Source of the DNA: Jacaranda mimosifolia
Lineage: Eukaryota; Streptophyta; Magnoliopsida; Lamiales; Bignoniaceae
Assembly (NCBI GenBank): GCA_018894105.1
Contig: CM032121.1
Location: 20,866,730 to 20,930,729 of the forward strand
Direction: 5' to 3'
Length of the DNA stretch: 64,000 nucleotides
A program made the position numbers and the translations under genes. Shown here in pieces: positions 1 to 12,715 of the stretch (within the stretch, counting starts at the first letter, position 1; every line of letters begins with the position of its first letter). The notes below the pieces were generated by a model. The model did no database searches, had not been told where the DNA came from, and was given only the letters and a program-made list of their open reading frames with translations.

Positions 1-1240
1 CCCCTCGTACTAACTCTTAGTGGGCCACAAATATCCATATGGATCAAATCCAAAGGACTTGTGGTATGCTTCGTTTGTCCCACGAAAGGAGCCTTGATCA
101 TTTTTCCCTCTAAACAAGATTCATAAAAAGGAAGGTCATCAGTCCCACAACAGTTAGTGCTTTGAGAGCTTCTAATTTGTTCATCCTATTTTTAGAAATA
201 TGTCCAAGTCTTGCATGCTATAGGATGGCATCTTCTTGGTTATCTAATTTACTCTTACTTGATTGAACATGCATTGGTGATGGTTGGGAATCCAAAAAAT
301 GTAGAACTCTAAATCCTTCGCCATCCAAAATAGGAAATAAAATATTATTCTCAACAAATTATGGTACATAATAACAAGGGTTCAATATAAGTATCGAGTT
401 CCCTAAGTCTAACTTATTATACTCCTTTGGCTTTTGGCTGCAACTCTTACTCCTTACCTAAAGCGGTAGACCATACCCCCATCACTTAGTTTTATTCTTC
501 TTTCCATTCTTTGTAACAACTTGTAAAAATAAGAAACACATGCGATATCATATATCCATGAGGAAGAATTTATCCTTAAATGCACTTCAATAGAGTACAT
601 ACCCTTCTCAAGGGTTGTAAGGTATTCCTTGCAGTACCGCTTCCAATGGCCTATCTTTCCAAAGTAGAAACAAGTAATATCAACTATATCATCTATAATC
701 TTTTTGATTCCTCCGGATGCCTTTAATAGTTGCCTTCCCCTTAGAAGAAGAATTTTTCTTCCTTTTACCTCCCTTTCCAGCACCCCTTAGGCCCATAGAC
801 TCGTAGGAGGAAGCAAGAATTAATGGTATGCCCTTATTATGGCAATCTCTGTTTAAATCAACACTTTGATCAATAAAACTCGGTAAGAATGTGAGGATCA
901 ATTCCTCATGGAGATCATTGTCCATCACTACGTCCAAGTTGAAAAGCTTTTCCAAACTTAATCATCTTTAGATCGTAGTTTATGACACATGACTTCGCAT
1001 CCATCCTAGCTTGAAAAATCTCCTTTGACAACATGAATTTTTCATACCTTGTTAGATTTACAACTCTTGTAAACTTGAACAAAGGTACTATTCATGTGTC
1101 CTTGAGATTTTTGAAGTATATAGATGCCATCATGAGACTATGGGATAGGACTATCTTAAGCCCAATCCGTGAACTTTTCACGTGTCTCTTAATCTACATT
1201 AATCCTCATAGGATTAAGAGCACCATGATGTAGGACATTT
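1..1240 (-). pseudogene. Ty1-copia gag-pol fragment, cut by the left window edge
   Basis: Read on the minus strand from 1240 down to 1, this is the start of a Copia polyprotein: gag, nucleic-acid-binding zinc knuckle, protease and the start of integrase. Around 960-690 is a gag stretch of the UBN2 type (MEKLFNLDVVMDNDLHEELI). At 690-600 is a zinc knuckle (CFYFGKIGHWKRYC) whose second cysteine is now phenylalanine. At about 560-530 the protease site reads YDIAC where the family has a D-T/S-G-C core, so it is dead. At about 120-1 the GKMIKAPFVGQ and DLIHMDICGP motifs mark the pre-integrase/integrase junction. Several frame changes and stops break the frame. The rest of pol lies outside the window to the left. 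The long LTR at 2381-5339 lies upstream in the same orientation and is very probably its 5' LTR. Confidence 0.8.
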
Positions 1241-2380
1241 GTTTCTTGGAATCTAGAACGATTTTGAGATTAAGTCAATCGTGGAAGTTTGGCCCAGTTG
1301 GTTTATTTGTTTTCAAAATAACGTTTAGTGGATTTTAATCCATTTTGAGATTTCACAAATCCTCAAAGGTGAAAAAGAGAATATAAGCATGTGATTGAAT
1401 TTTGATATTGAAAACATGTTCATGATCTTTCAAACATGTTTTTCTCCTACTATTTTATCAAATCCTTCAACCCTTAGAAGAATTCGGGAAATCTCATTTC
1501 CTAGTGAGAATCAAGATCCTAAGGACTTGCAAGTGGCCCCCATAACTGAGTGCCATCAACAAGCAATCGAAGGGTAAGCAACTTTTTCTAATTGCATCTC
1601 ATGCAGCTCTTGATGTATTTTACCTCACCTTGCATATAGACCCACATAATCGTGTGCCATCTATATTACTAAGTGTTAAGTCCAACCTACCAATCAAACG
1701 TTAGTTCAAGACGGGCACCACCTTAACCCTCATAACCGAGTGCCAATGTGTGGGCGTTCTTAAGTCAAAAGTGCATCTCATGCTAAGTGTATGCTCACAA
1801 CTTTCCTCCTAAGTGCGTACCTTGTAACTGAGTGCCATCACACAAAATCAGTAGCATCGTCATGGCATACACTATTGGTAGAATGCATGGATTACTTAAA
1901 ACTCTTTTAATTTGTATCCATTTTTGACTTAATATTGGAAAAACACTTAGACATTCTAAGTGAAGGGTTTTTGCTTGCAAAGATATCATCATTTTATCTT
2001 CTTATTTAGGTTTTCTATATTCTAACCTTGCATCTCATACATCAATAGGATATGGAAAGAATAAATAAGTAAATGCACCTAGCATGCTCCTAGGGTGGGA
2101 TGACCATGATCCCAACCAAGTTGTGCACCACCTAGTTGATTTTAAATGGGTTGATTAAATCTAGTTGTTACATGAGTGTATCCCATACATTCATGGGTCT
2201 TCAAAAGTCTCTATGCCTCCAATGGTCTTCTTTGCTCCATGCAACATTTACATGAGAAAGAAATCTTCACTCCTAGTGATTCTACTCTCATAACATTCAC
2301 AAGATAGAAATTAAGAGGCATGCAAGCTCTAATTTAATACAACCCTTTTCAACAACTTGAAACAAATAAAATCAATATTA
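1241..2380 (-). other. Leader/LTR-end region of the left Copia element, with four spaced repeats
   Basis: This stretch lies between the recognisable LTR and gag and has no convincing coding frame. It carries four imperfect copies of a motif near CATAACYGAGTGCCATC (+ strand) at about 1541, 1645, 1731 and 1823, plus three copies of GCATCTCAT at about 1592, 1771 and 2021. I could not find a clean tRNA-Met primer-binding site, so the exact LTR end is unknown. It must lie below 2381, because the copy at the right edge of the window still aligns there. Confidence 0.5.
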
Positions 2381-5339
2381 AAGGCTAATGATCATCCCCA
2401 TTCATTAATCATCCATTCAACACTTAAATGAACAATAAATATATAAAGAATTGACATTTGATTCCAACAATTAAATGCTTATCTCATAAACAATTAATTG
2501 GTCAAGCAAAAATAAACATAACATTTATGCATCTAATTTTTGCACAAAATTGGAGATTAACTTGAACAAGTTTCTAAAAGCAATTAAAAATGTCAAACAT
2601 AATTTTGAGAACTTGCACAACACTTGTGCACCTATCTAGCATGATTTAGTTCACTTTTGATCACAAAAAGAGCACAAAATCACACCATGGCTCGTGCAAA
2701 ACCGAAGCTTGGCACTGCTACCCGGTTACTGTTCACAGCCGTGCGGCAGCTTGCCCTGCTTCAAGGTTAGCACCTAGTCAAGTTGATTTTGGCTCAATTT
2801 TTGTGCACCAAAAAATTTAGGACACCTCCTAAACACTAAATCACACATTATAGATGAATTTTCAGATCCAAAACATCTTTTAAAAATGGAAATTCAAGTG
2901 CTCGAGCATGCTTCAAACTTCAAGTTCAAGTAAGAATCACATTCTTAAACAATCCCCAATAAACTCCAATCAAATTGGATCCAAAAATGACCAAAACATA
3001 TTAAGGCCAAATTTAACATGATATATCAACATATAACATCAACTAATGCCAAATCAAAATTCAACATTAGAAGCTATGAATAAAACATACTAATCATATG
3101 AAATAACACTTAAAACACATATTAGCATGCTTTCAATTCATCAATCAAGGAGCCACACAAAATATCATCCAAACAATTCAATCCATCAATGCATCGAGAA
3201 TTTGGTGATTTTGGTCAATTCATCACATGAATCAATCAATCAAAAATTCCAAATCAAAGCATGAATTAGGCTACATGCACAAACAAGGATCTAAACATGC
3301 TTATGACTCAGATTTGGATGGAGAATTACCCTCATTATCAAAAATACGAAGGAAAGATGAAGAAAACTTCTTCGATCCAGAAACTGTCACACAGCGGCAC
3401 AACAGATTGGATAAAACTTTTGCCCAATCCAATATTCTCCAAAAATTCTGGAACAATTAATGAACCTTCTCAACTCCTTGATGAAGCTACTTCAAAAAAA
3501 TCCACTCAAAAATCCACAGGGAAATGCCAGAAAAAATTCGCCAAGCGGACTGCCCTGACAGTGGATCTTCCAAAAGCAAGCAATCAAATGTCTTACCTCT
3601 AACAATATGATCCACACCCCAATGCTAGATCTTAATCTCCTTAGTGTTAGCTGGAAAACACAAAGGAGATTTGTAGAGATGGAGGATTGATTTGAGGTAG
3701 GAGAAGAAAAGAGGAAGTGGAGCTTCAACACATGAGGCAACACTTCAGATTTGAAGAGAAAATGTGACGGAATCTAATTCTTCACACAAAGCATGAGTTG
3801 GTCGCCCCTCTCTCCCTCTATATCTATATATATAGTGAGGATGGTGTGATGCCAAAGGGGGAGCGCCAACTTGCCTTGGAAGTTGGCAAATTACAATTCA
3901 AATATGAATTTAAATTTTGTGTGCATTTCAATGTCATTTGCAATCTAATTTCAAATTAATTAAAATGCCACACCAAATGTACCTTTCATTTGAATTTTCT
4001 CTCCAAAATGGATCCTTCTCATTAATTAAATTAAACACTTTAATTTAATTAATCAACATTTGACTTAACTCTTAAGTCAACTAGCTTAACTCTTTAAGCT
4101 AACTCGACCAATTGATGGTCATGTTGCACCAAATAATTAACTCCTTAATTATTGATCTAATTTAACTCCTTAAATTAGTTGATTAATTTTAACAATTAAA
4201 TTGATCAAACCAAAATGACCTCAATTTCACCAATCATCAAATTGGTCTACAAGGAGCATTTTTCTAACTCTTATAAAAATTCCTCCATCAAGGACATGGG
4301 CTCATAACTCTTTGTGACTTTTGAATATCAAATATTCACTTTAGTTTAAACTTCTTTAAACTAATCGACTCAATTCAATTAATCTCCATTAATTGAAAAG
4401 TACCCAATCTCCATGGTCGATATCCAACCTCAAGCTCATGGAGCCCAACTAATTGGCCGAAATGAATGCTTTTGGAGAACCATGCTAGCTCTATGCGTAC
4501 CACACAAATACAGTCTTGTCATCTCCTATCTCCTGAAAGAGGCCTAGGGCAAGATATTTGCTGGCTCCTTAATAGCCTCAATACTATGTTTCTACTCTCA
4601 ATGTTCAATTTCTTTTATGACCTCATCTTTGGAAAACTCCTTTTCCAAATTGACATGCTACTTTGCACAAGGATTGCTTGGAAATCAATCAATATAGAAT
4701 ACATAGGAGATTCACTCGCCCTTCACAAAGACTTGGATCTCACAAACCTCCATGTCTGAGTAGCTCATGCCTAATCACCACCCTAACGACCTACTAGGTG
4801 ATTAGGGAGGAGTCAAAGCATGAGGACCTAAACACAAGGTTACCATGGATCCTCATATCAAATGACTAATAAAATGCACTAGCGTAAGTTAGAGAACTTG
4901 CCACTACTGATTTGCCACTTCGGCTATCTAGTTGATTCTCTGGGTGGGCCTTCAGTGCCTTGTTCTCTAACAAGCACCTACTGACATGCATACATATCTC
5001 ATATGGGATTGCTCATGAAACATAGCAATATCCAACCCTTGAATTTATATATCGTTAGTGCAAGTTTATCTGAATTTTAGATGCCATATCTCATAAGATC
5101 CTATGACTTGGAAGATTTTAAGATCACGATCGTGTAAGACTTATTCCAATATCATCACCTAGTGTGTGACCAAGTCTCGTAGTCTTGTGTGATCTAAGGA
5201 CTTCATCCAAATGCCTATGAAATAAATATAAGCATAAGATGAAGATGGACATATAAAGAATATCATTCAATCAAGATTATCTTACTAGGAAATAGTTTAC
5301 AAGGCCAATCTAATTAGCTTGCGGGGCACTATTCCAACA
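2381..5339 (-). repeat. Very long LTR (about 3 kb or more) of the left Copia element
   Basis: On the minus strand the repeat starts TGTTGGAATAGTGCCC at 5339. It matches, end to end and in opposite orientation, the sequence from 61353 to the right edge. The reverse complement of 2381-2420 matches the last 40 bases of the window, apart from a few substitutions. Shared landmarks include the phrase about 450 bases in (reverse complement of GCACTAGCGTAAG), blocks of AAGGAGTTAAATTA-type repeats at 4010-4210, and a TATA-like run CTATATATATAG near 3825 that would start transcription. The U3 part is therefore about 1.5 kb. The start is a minimum; the true inner end is not resolved. No TG...CA pair or target duplication could be confirmed. 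Confidence 0.7.
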
Positions 5340-6724
5340 CTAAGTAGAACATCTTCAATCTTGCGGAGCTGCTTCCACTTGCCCCTTCTCCATACCCTTT
5401 AACCCTGCTTCAAGACCTTTCTTAGGCTATTCAATAGTAAAGTTGACTAGGATAGTGGAGTCTAATATCAACAAATCCTTTGTAGGATACTGCCCAGTCT
5501 CGCTCAGAGTATGATGATAACTCTAAATAGTTAGCTCATAATTCGCTATCGCCTCCAGTTCCACTACTCTAAAAAACACATCAAAACGCTTAAACTTCTT
5601 GATTGAATCCCTGTGAGTAGCATTTATGAGGGTCTTTCCAATATAAGAGTTTATGAACTCCTCCCTACTTCTCACTTCTTTCGCATACCTTCCCTTCAAG
5701 CACTCATGCTCCTTTAGCATCTTGGTTAGCTCCTCTTCTTTCTAACTCCACTACTTAATCACTTCAACAACCTTCTCCTTAAGGTGCTTCACCATCTCCA
5801 TAGCTCTCTTCGCTCAACGAGACATTTGCTCAACCAAGTTCAATCCCTTCACTTCAAAAATGCAAAAGATGTTTAAGAGTCACAAATCACTATAATACTA
5901 CAAAGAAAAGAAACAACAATGAAATAAATTAGAGTAATGGAACAAACTCATATCCGAGCAAAGTCCCAACAACTATCTCAGTAATTGAGAAGAGAAGAAT
6001 AACTCCAATCTCCCTTGATAATATTTATTCACCATACCCCGCATGCGATCATCAATAAAAGCAGTCATCTACATCCCAATGAGAAACTATCCCACAACTC
6101 CGCCACAAGCCATTGCAAAAAAGACTCTTGTCGTCGCCAGCATGAAAAGGATAAGTAGATAATGAACAATAAGTGGATCCACGAGCGCACTTCTCTATAG
6201 GATCGAAAAGCGCCACCTCAAGCTCTTCATCCACAATAGGCGCACACACCACTAGCACCAATACAGTGTGCGTCTCGCATGGTTATCAGCCTTGGGAAAC
6301 TCAGGCAACACCCACTCAGCGGTATTTCCCTATGACGCTGCTCTGCAGCACGTCTTTTGTGTGTTCTTCCTTCTACTCTCCGAGCATGGATCCTAATAAA
6401 GATTGATTTTTTTCCTACTATTGAATAGAAGATAAATGGAGTTAAAATACAAATGAGGCATGAAACATGAAGAAGCAACTACATGTATGCAAGTAAAAGC
6501 CATGAATCAAAAAGTAAAATATGCTAAGTACCAATAGGAAAACATATAGATGATGTGAGAAGAAAAATTAATAACCCCACTTCAACAAAACTCATGCAAA
6601 GATCATGATGAACTTGATTTGGATGAATTAAAGAAAAAGAACTAGTCCACCCAGGAGGAACATCCCAACCCTCATGTTGAATGGAGAAATACCTATCCTT
6701 CCAAGTACCCTTTGACGAGGATAA
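5340..6724. other. Unclassified decayed sequence with a possible coding remnant on the minus strand
   Basis: Between two copies of the long LTR. The minus strand at 5720-5400 reads as a charged, helix-rich protein remnant (residues such as MLKEHECLKGRYAKEVRSRE, then VNFTIE further on) broken by frame changes. I suspect a transposon-derived gag-like remnant but do not recognise a family. Around 6052-6400 short open frames exist on both strands with no recognisable domain. Confidence 0.3.
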
Positions 6725-7515
6725 TGTTGGAATAGTGCCCCGCAGCCAATTAAATTAGCGTGTAATACTATTTCACTTATTATACAATCTTGATTGAATG
6801 ATATTCTTATTAAATGGTTGGCTTCATCTTATGCTTTTTATACTTCACTTGCATTTAGTTGAAGTCCTTAAATCATACAAGATTATGGGACTTGGTCAAG
6901 CATATGATGGTGATCATGAAAAAAGTCTCTATGGTCATGATTTTAAAATATTCCAACTCATAGAATCTTATGAGATGGGATATCTAAGAATCTAATAGAC
7001 TTGCACTAACGATGTATATTCCAAGGGGTTGGATATTGCTTCATTTCATTAGCAACATATATAAGACATGGATGCATATTTGTGGGTGATTGTTAAAGAA
7101 CAAGTTCACAGAAGACTCGCTCGGAGAATCCACTAGATAGCCATAGTAGCCTGTCGGTAGTGGCAAGTTCTCTAGCTTACGATAGTACATATAATTACTC
7201 CTTGGACCAAAGGATCCATGGTAACCTTGTATTTAGGTCCTTATGCTTTAACTCTTCTCCAACCATGTAGCAAGTCATACAGGGTTGAGATTGGGCATGA
7301 GTTACTTAAGCATGGAGGTTTGTGAGATCCAAGATGGGATCTATCTCCTCATTGTTGTGAAGAATGAGTGCATCTCCAATGTATTCTATAATGATTGATT
7401 TCAAGAAATCCTTACACAATGTAGTATGACAATTTGGAAAAGGAGTTTTCCAAAGTTGAGATCATAAAAGGGAGATAGGAGATTGAAGGATCATATTTGC
7501 ATAGTAAGCGTAAGC
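6725..7515 (+). repeat. Fragment of the same long LTR, 5' part only
   Basis: Starts TGTTGGAATAGTGCCCCGC at 6725, as in the copies at 5339 (minus) and 61353 (plus). It follows the right-edge copy through the TGACTTGGTCA-like block, the AGTGGCAAG block near 7160 and the ACAATGTAGTATGACAATTTGG block near 7415. Near 7465 it jumps across about 100 bases present in the other copy and ends near the AAGCGTAAGCT string. It is a truncated remnant without internal domain or coding frame. Confidence 0.65.
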
Positions 7516-7518
7516 TAT

Positions 7519-10110
7519 TGTAACACCAACTAAATTCTAATTAGAGAAACTAAAATCTTAAAAAAATGGGGGGTTCAAAATATAAATAATGGGAACTCAA
7601 TTATAAAGAACCTGAAAGTTTTTGGGGTCAATCTAAAATTAAAATAGGTCGACTTGGTTAGTCTAAGGCACTAAATAGCCTAAGGGCTAAATTGAAAGTT
7701 GAAATTTAGGACGGGGGTCAATTCAGAATTTCTGGAAATCACCTTATAAATAGCCAAACATCTCCTCATGTCTTCTCTAATTTTTGCATGCAAACCACTT
7801 CACCCCTCTCCGAAAAAATTTCCCCAATCATGGTAGAATTCTCAAGCTAAGGCATCCACTAGCATCCTCTCTTCACGAAGAACACATTCAAACCCAATAC
7901 ACTCAAAATTGGCTAGCGGATTACTGTGAAACTGAAATTGAAATTGAGCAACGATAGACGAAGACGGACGTGACGGTTTGGATGGTGGAAACTTGGGTTT
8001 CGATGGTGGGTTTTGTTGGGTCCAGCTCAGTAACCTCGTAGCTTCAATTTCTAACTCCGACCACCGGTGGTAATGGAATTGAAGAAATGTGTGGCAGATG
8101 CGGTGACAAAGCAGTGGGATTGGAGCAATAATTGATCAGTATTCAACAGAGAAACTTGAAATTGACTTGGACGTTTGGTTGTACATGTCAAGGCGCACCA
8201 ATTGGTGATGGATGTGTTAAATTCTAGTAGCGGTGGATAGTGAACCTAGGGATAAACACTTCAGCTCGTCGTGGTGATCGCATCCGTGGCATTTTCTTGT
8301 GGTGATTTGGCTCTAAAAATTATGTAAATTAGTAAAATTCGATTGGAAATGGGATTTGCTACCATTAAGCTTTTTTTTTCTTGTTGACATATAATTACAT
8401 GTATCTTGGTGTAATTGGAAGTGCTGATGAATTTGAACCGAGACACTTGGTTGCATGGTTGTATATAGTGCTAGCTGAACCTGGATATGTTAAAATAATA
8501 CTTAATCATTGATTAATTAATTTATATTAGGTAATTAAACCTAACCTTGTATATAATGATATGTGGGCCCGAGTTATTAAAGATTAGATTATCATTAACT
8601 AGATTAATCGATGTAATTATATGCCCAACTTTTGTGTAACGTTGCAAGGATTTATTATTAATAGACTACAATAATTACTTGCAATTTAGCTGGAATATTA
8701 TATATAAATTTGTACTATTAACTCAGAATGTGATCAACAATCGGAACAAATAAATTCCCCATTATTACTAGCAACCTTAGCATGATTAGTTAATTACCTA
8801 TATCCAAAATGGGAGGAGAACCTGAATATGGTAGATATGCCTCGTAATCAAAGAAAACACCTAATATTAGGATATAATATTATGTGTATTTATTGAAATA
8901 TGTGCTGAGGATTCAGGCCTTCCAGAGCCATAAGACGTGGATATCACTTTTGTGGAGCTCTAAGGTGAGGGTATAGCCTTTTTTTTTCTTTTGGGAATTG
9001 AACTATTTTTGTTGTTTAAATTCTCTGTGTCTATTTGTTTGAACTAGAGTTGTTAATGAATTGAATCGAACAAAATATCTGAGGATTTGGATTCAATTCG
9101 ATTTATTTTACTCGTTTTTGTATTCGTATTCGAATTCAACTCGAATCCTAAATTTGGTTCGAATTTGATTTCAGTAACTATTTGATATATTCGGATTCAA
9201 TTCAAATGTTCGATTAACTTAATTTTTTACTTGAATTTTGAATTATTTATTGATTTTTCACCTTTTATTATGGTCATAAAATGAAAATACTTGATTTATC
9301 CAAAAAAGCAAATATCAAATACTTGTAATAGTTGACATAATATTCAATGGCTACATTACTATAGTTTATAAATTATCAAAAATTTAAATTTTGAGAAATA
9401 AAAATATTAAGATATATATAATAAAATATATTCGAATATTTTATCGAATATCAATTTTGAATATTATTGAATTTGATTCAGATTCGATTATATATCGAAT
9501 ATAGTATACTCGAATTCGAATTCGAATTCATTAAATTTTCAATTTGAATCTTAAATTGTTTGATAAATATTTGATTCGTTAACAGCCCTAGTCTGAACTT
9601 GATTATACTCATTCTGATGCCCAAAACTCCTTTTATGTTGTACCCACAGCCTTGCCGGCTGACCCCATGTTCATTACCAATTTCTTGTGAATGTGTCATT
9701 TAAAATGGTCTTGCTGACCTAGTTATACTTGTGTCTTCAAGTTATTATCTTTTGCATTCCTTGAGCGAGCCTTGTCGATCAATATACTGTATGAAATACT
9801 ATTCTTGTTAGCACCTAAATATGTTCCTGATCATGGTTATAAGTTTAAAGTTTTATCTATTAGCATTATGTCGTGTCACCCCTGGGGATGCCCTTGGGAA
9901 GATACATCCATAGGGACACCACCAGAAGTTAAGCCCAGACTAAGTCCAGAAAGACGATCGGGTTGAACGAACCGATGATGATGGTCTCCTAGCTAGTACC
10001 TACTCACGATCCTGACTTGCAGATAGTTGGAGGTAGCTTTCTTAGAGTGGCAGGATTCCGCATGCTGTCGGCCATGCTATATGTCATGTTACTACCTACC
10101 AAGCTGAGTG
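7519..10110 (+). repeat. Probable Ty3-gypsy-type LTR (solo or truncated)
   Basis: Begins TGTAACACC, a common start of Ty3-gypsy Tekay/Del-type LTRs. A clean TATA box (CTTATAAATAGCC) lies at about 7743-7755 after a 225-bp promoter-like stretch. A non-coding tail with the block GTGTCACCCCTGGGGATGCC near 9875 extends to about 10.1 kb. No gag or pol follows on either side, so it would be a solo LTR. The right boundary is estimated and no target duplication was identified. A hAT miniature element is inserted at 9045-9590. The gypsy call rests on remembered LTR style and is tentative. Confidence 0.4.
9045..9590. mobile_element. Non-autonomous hAT miniature element (546 bp)
   Basis: Terminal inverted repeats are TAGAGTTGTTAATGAA at the left and the complement of TTCGTTAACAGCCCTA at the right. 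The flanks are GTTTGAAC (9037-9044) and GTCTGAAC (9591-9598), an 8-bp target duplication with one mismatch, the length typical of hAT. The interior is a run of degenerate GAATTCGAA-type palindromes and AT-rich filler with no coding frame. It lies inside the probable gypsy LTR and so is younger than it. Confidence 0.8.
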
Positions 10111-10169
10111 CTCGGGCAACGGAGTGATTAGAGAAACTTGTTTATTACTTGAAAGAAGTGGGAAAAAAG

Positions 10170-10380
10170 TAAAAAAAATTCTTATTACTAATTAATTTCT
10201 CTTCGGCAACAACTTGACAAAGTAAAATTTTTCTGGTCACTAATTAAATTCTCTTTAGTGACAACTTGAAAAAGTAAAAGTTTTCTTGTCAGTAATTAAC
10301 TTCTCTTTAGTGACAACTTGATAAAGGAATTATTCTTGTCACTTATAATGTTTCTTTAGTGGCAACTTTGTCACAAGAGG
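10170..10380. repeat. CACTA left subterminal repeat array, first copy
   Basis: Four or more repeats of the form CTTGTCACTAATTAAYTTCTCTTTRGTGACAACTTGA, each about 45-50 bp. Such arrays bind the CACTA accessory transposition protein. The order of repeat variants matches the array at 11205-11345 closely. Confidence 0.75.
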
Positions 10381-11200
10381 ATCTAGAGTAAGTGAAAATC
10401 TACAAATGAAGTAACTATTGAAGATAATAAAATACCTTCTAGGAGGTAACACCATGTTATCTCGAGACGAGGGAAGGATGAACTTACACTCATTAGAAAC
10501 ACAAATCCTATGCTTCAGAACATCTACTTCTCCAGTCTAAGTAAACACTTAATGTTCACCACTTCAGCAAAGCAACTATCCGCAATAGGAACACTCTCTT
10601 ATTCCTTATTAGAAGAACCTTCTTCTTTGGAATTAAAAAGATGATAAAGATGACTCGTTAGTTCTATCCTAACTATGAGACTTATGAGACTGCTCAAATT
10701 TTTTGATGGCCTGGACTGACAACATATTCAATGAAGAATTGATATATACTGTGACACCACAAGGAGGATGGCCTCCGCAAACACAAGCCAGCCCTGGTTC
10801 CCCATGGGTGCCCATCTTTAACATCCCATGGGCGCCTAAGGATGAACCCCTACGGTCGCCAGCCCTGGGCAATCGCCCACAAGAGCTCACCCCTAGGAAC
10901 TTCTTGCGGGCGACCACCCAGGATGGCTCCTGAGTGCCCAAAAGTAGTGCTCTACAGGTGCCATAGCATGGTGCCACACAAAATGCTATTAGGTGCCAGG
11001 TGTTGCCACCACCAGTGGTCGGTTGGCCAACCATGGAGCTATTGCCATGAATCCTCTGCTCCTCCTCCTCCTCCTCCCTCCCCCCCCAATCTGGATCAGT
11101 CAAAGACTCCTTCCCAAAACTCGACTCAAAACTAAACTTGTTCTTAGATATATTTTGGCCCAACAAAATCCCCAAAATTTTTACTAAGTCAAAAAAAGTT
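10381..11200. other. GC-richer segment between two subterminal arrays; no recognised gene
   Basis: A segment with a GC-rich core (about 10750-11090) that includes a CTC trinucleotide run and a C run near 11055-11090. The minus strand is open for 168 codons here, but the product is of low complexity (a run of glutamates followed by Gly/Ser/Trp-rich text) and matches nothing I know, so I do not call it a gene. Its placement between two near-identical subterminal arrays suggests an insertion or a duplication event within the CACTA end. Confidence 0.4.
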
Positions 11201-11204
11201 GTGA

Positions 11205-11535
11205 AAATTTTCTTATTACTAATTAATTTCTCTTTGGCAACAACTTGACAAAGTAAAATTTTTCTTGTTAGTAATTAATTTCTCTTTAGTGACAACTTGA
11301 TAAAGGAATTATTCTTGTCACTAATAATGTTTCTTTAGTGGCAACTTGAAAGAGTATTTTTTTTTTTTTTTTGTCACTAATTAACTTCTCTTTGGTGACA
11401 ACTAGGAAAAAAAAATTGTCACTAATTAACTTCTCTTTGGTGACAACTTGAAAAAAAAAAAATTGTCACTAATCAACTTCTTTTTGGTGACAACTTGTAA
11501 AAGTAAAATTTTCTTGTCACTAATAATATAACTTA
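11205..11535. repeat. CACTA left subterminal repeat array, second copy
   Basis: Repeats of TTGTCACTAATTAACTTCTCTTTGGTGACAACTTG at roughly 50-bp spacing. The first 140 bp repeat the variant order of the array 1.03 kb to the left, and several repeats carry poly-A or poly-T expansions. It forms the inner part of the element's left end. Confidence 0.75.
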
Positions 11536-12715
11536 TGGCAGCAAGCATATTATTAGCTTTTTGTCTTTTATTTTTTAAAAAAATTTCAATTGTTCCTTCC
11601 GTAAACTTTTTGCTAAGTAACCAGTGAATTACAAGTTATTGTCGAATCGATTGTGAAATTAAATAATTTTAATATTAACTAAAAAAATCAATCTCAAATG
11701 CTTTCTCTTTCATTATTCTCCACTTCCTTTATCTTTCACATTTTCTCCTTCTCCCCTTAACAATCTGATACTGTTAATCTCTTAATCCAAAAACATAAAC
11801 ATCCAATTTTTTTCTCTCAATTTCTTCTCTACCACCACATTCTGAATATAGTGATTCTTCTTTAGGGTGGCACAAAGGATGAGGTGATTCACAGGACTGT
11901 AGCTAAGGTTTGGGCTCTTCCACATTCATTCGAGGTTAAGTAAGTTTATTGATTATTTCAAGTTTATAATACTTATTTCTGAATTTTATCACATACTTTG
12001 GTGTTTATTTCTAGTTAAGATGTCTGTGTGGTGTGATCACAGAACAATTAAGCGTCTTAACTCAAAATTTATTATCAATGTACAGAACTTACTGTTCTCG
12101 TACAATATTGTGGTTGATATGTTTGATGAGATGAAAAAAGTACTTGGAAAATTTGCTACAAGTGTGGTCCTACAACTTTCTAATGTTTATTAGCCTTGAT
12201 AGTTGGTAATTTGTCATGCTTCACCCCCATACTATTGAACATGTACAATTTGGTAGTGGTGGTATGACCTAGTGCCTTACTGTGATGGTTTTCCCCTCTT
12301 CATTAAGAGCTTTGTCATTTAGTGCATTTTGATCTTTTCTTTACATGCTCCAACTTTGGGGAGTAGTTTCTTATGGAAAAACAAAAGAAAAGAAACTTTA
12401 ATGTGATGAGTTGTTTATTTTGTTTTTCATCATATGACTAATTACAATATTTCAATGTGAATCCTAAAGGTTTTAAAGGATTAGCCTACGTTTCCATATG
12501 GCTTATCAGAGGAAAACAGTACCACTGATTGAAAAGTCATTCACTTTTGTAAATTTCTAACTCTTTAACTTATCTTCCGTTGTCCCCTCCCCCCTTACGG
12601 TTTTAATTGGCAAGGCTGGGAATTAATTGTTCATTTCTGGAATTGATTATTAGTTCAAGATCCTAGACAGTGGTCAAAACTCTAAATTCTAACTTATTTT
12701 ATCTCTATGAATAGG
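11536..12715 (+). other. CACTA interior with no readable transposase; short open stretches only
   Basis: The N-terminal and catalytic parts of the TNP2-type transposase should lie here but are not recognisable. A short open segment near 11865-11940 ends in GTAAGT and may be an exon remnant. Most of the rest is AT-rich intron-like sequence. The transposase has therefore lost its catalytic half. Confidence 0.45.

Noticed and set aside
10669..11175. 168-codon open frame on the minus strand
   Set aside because: Low-complexity product driven by a CTC repeat and a C run; no domain, and it lies between CACTA subterminal arrays.
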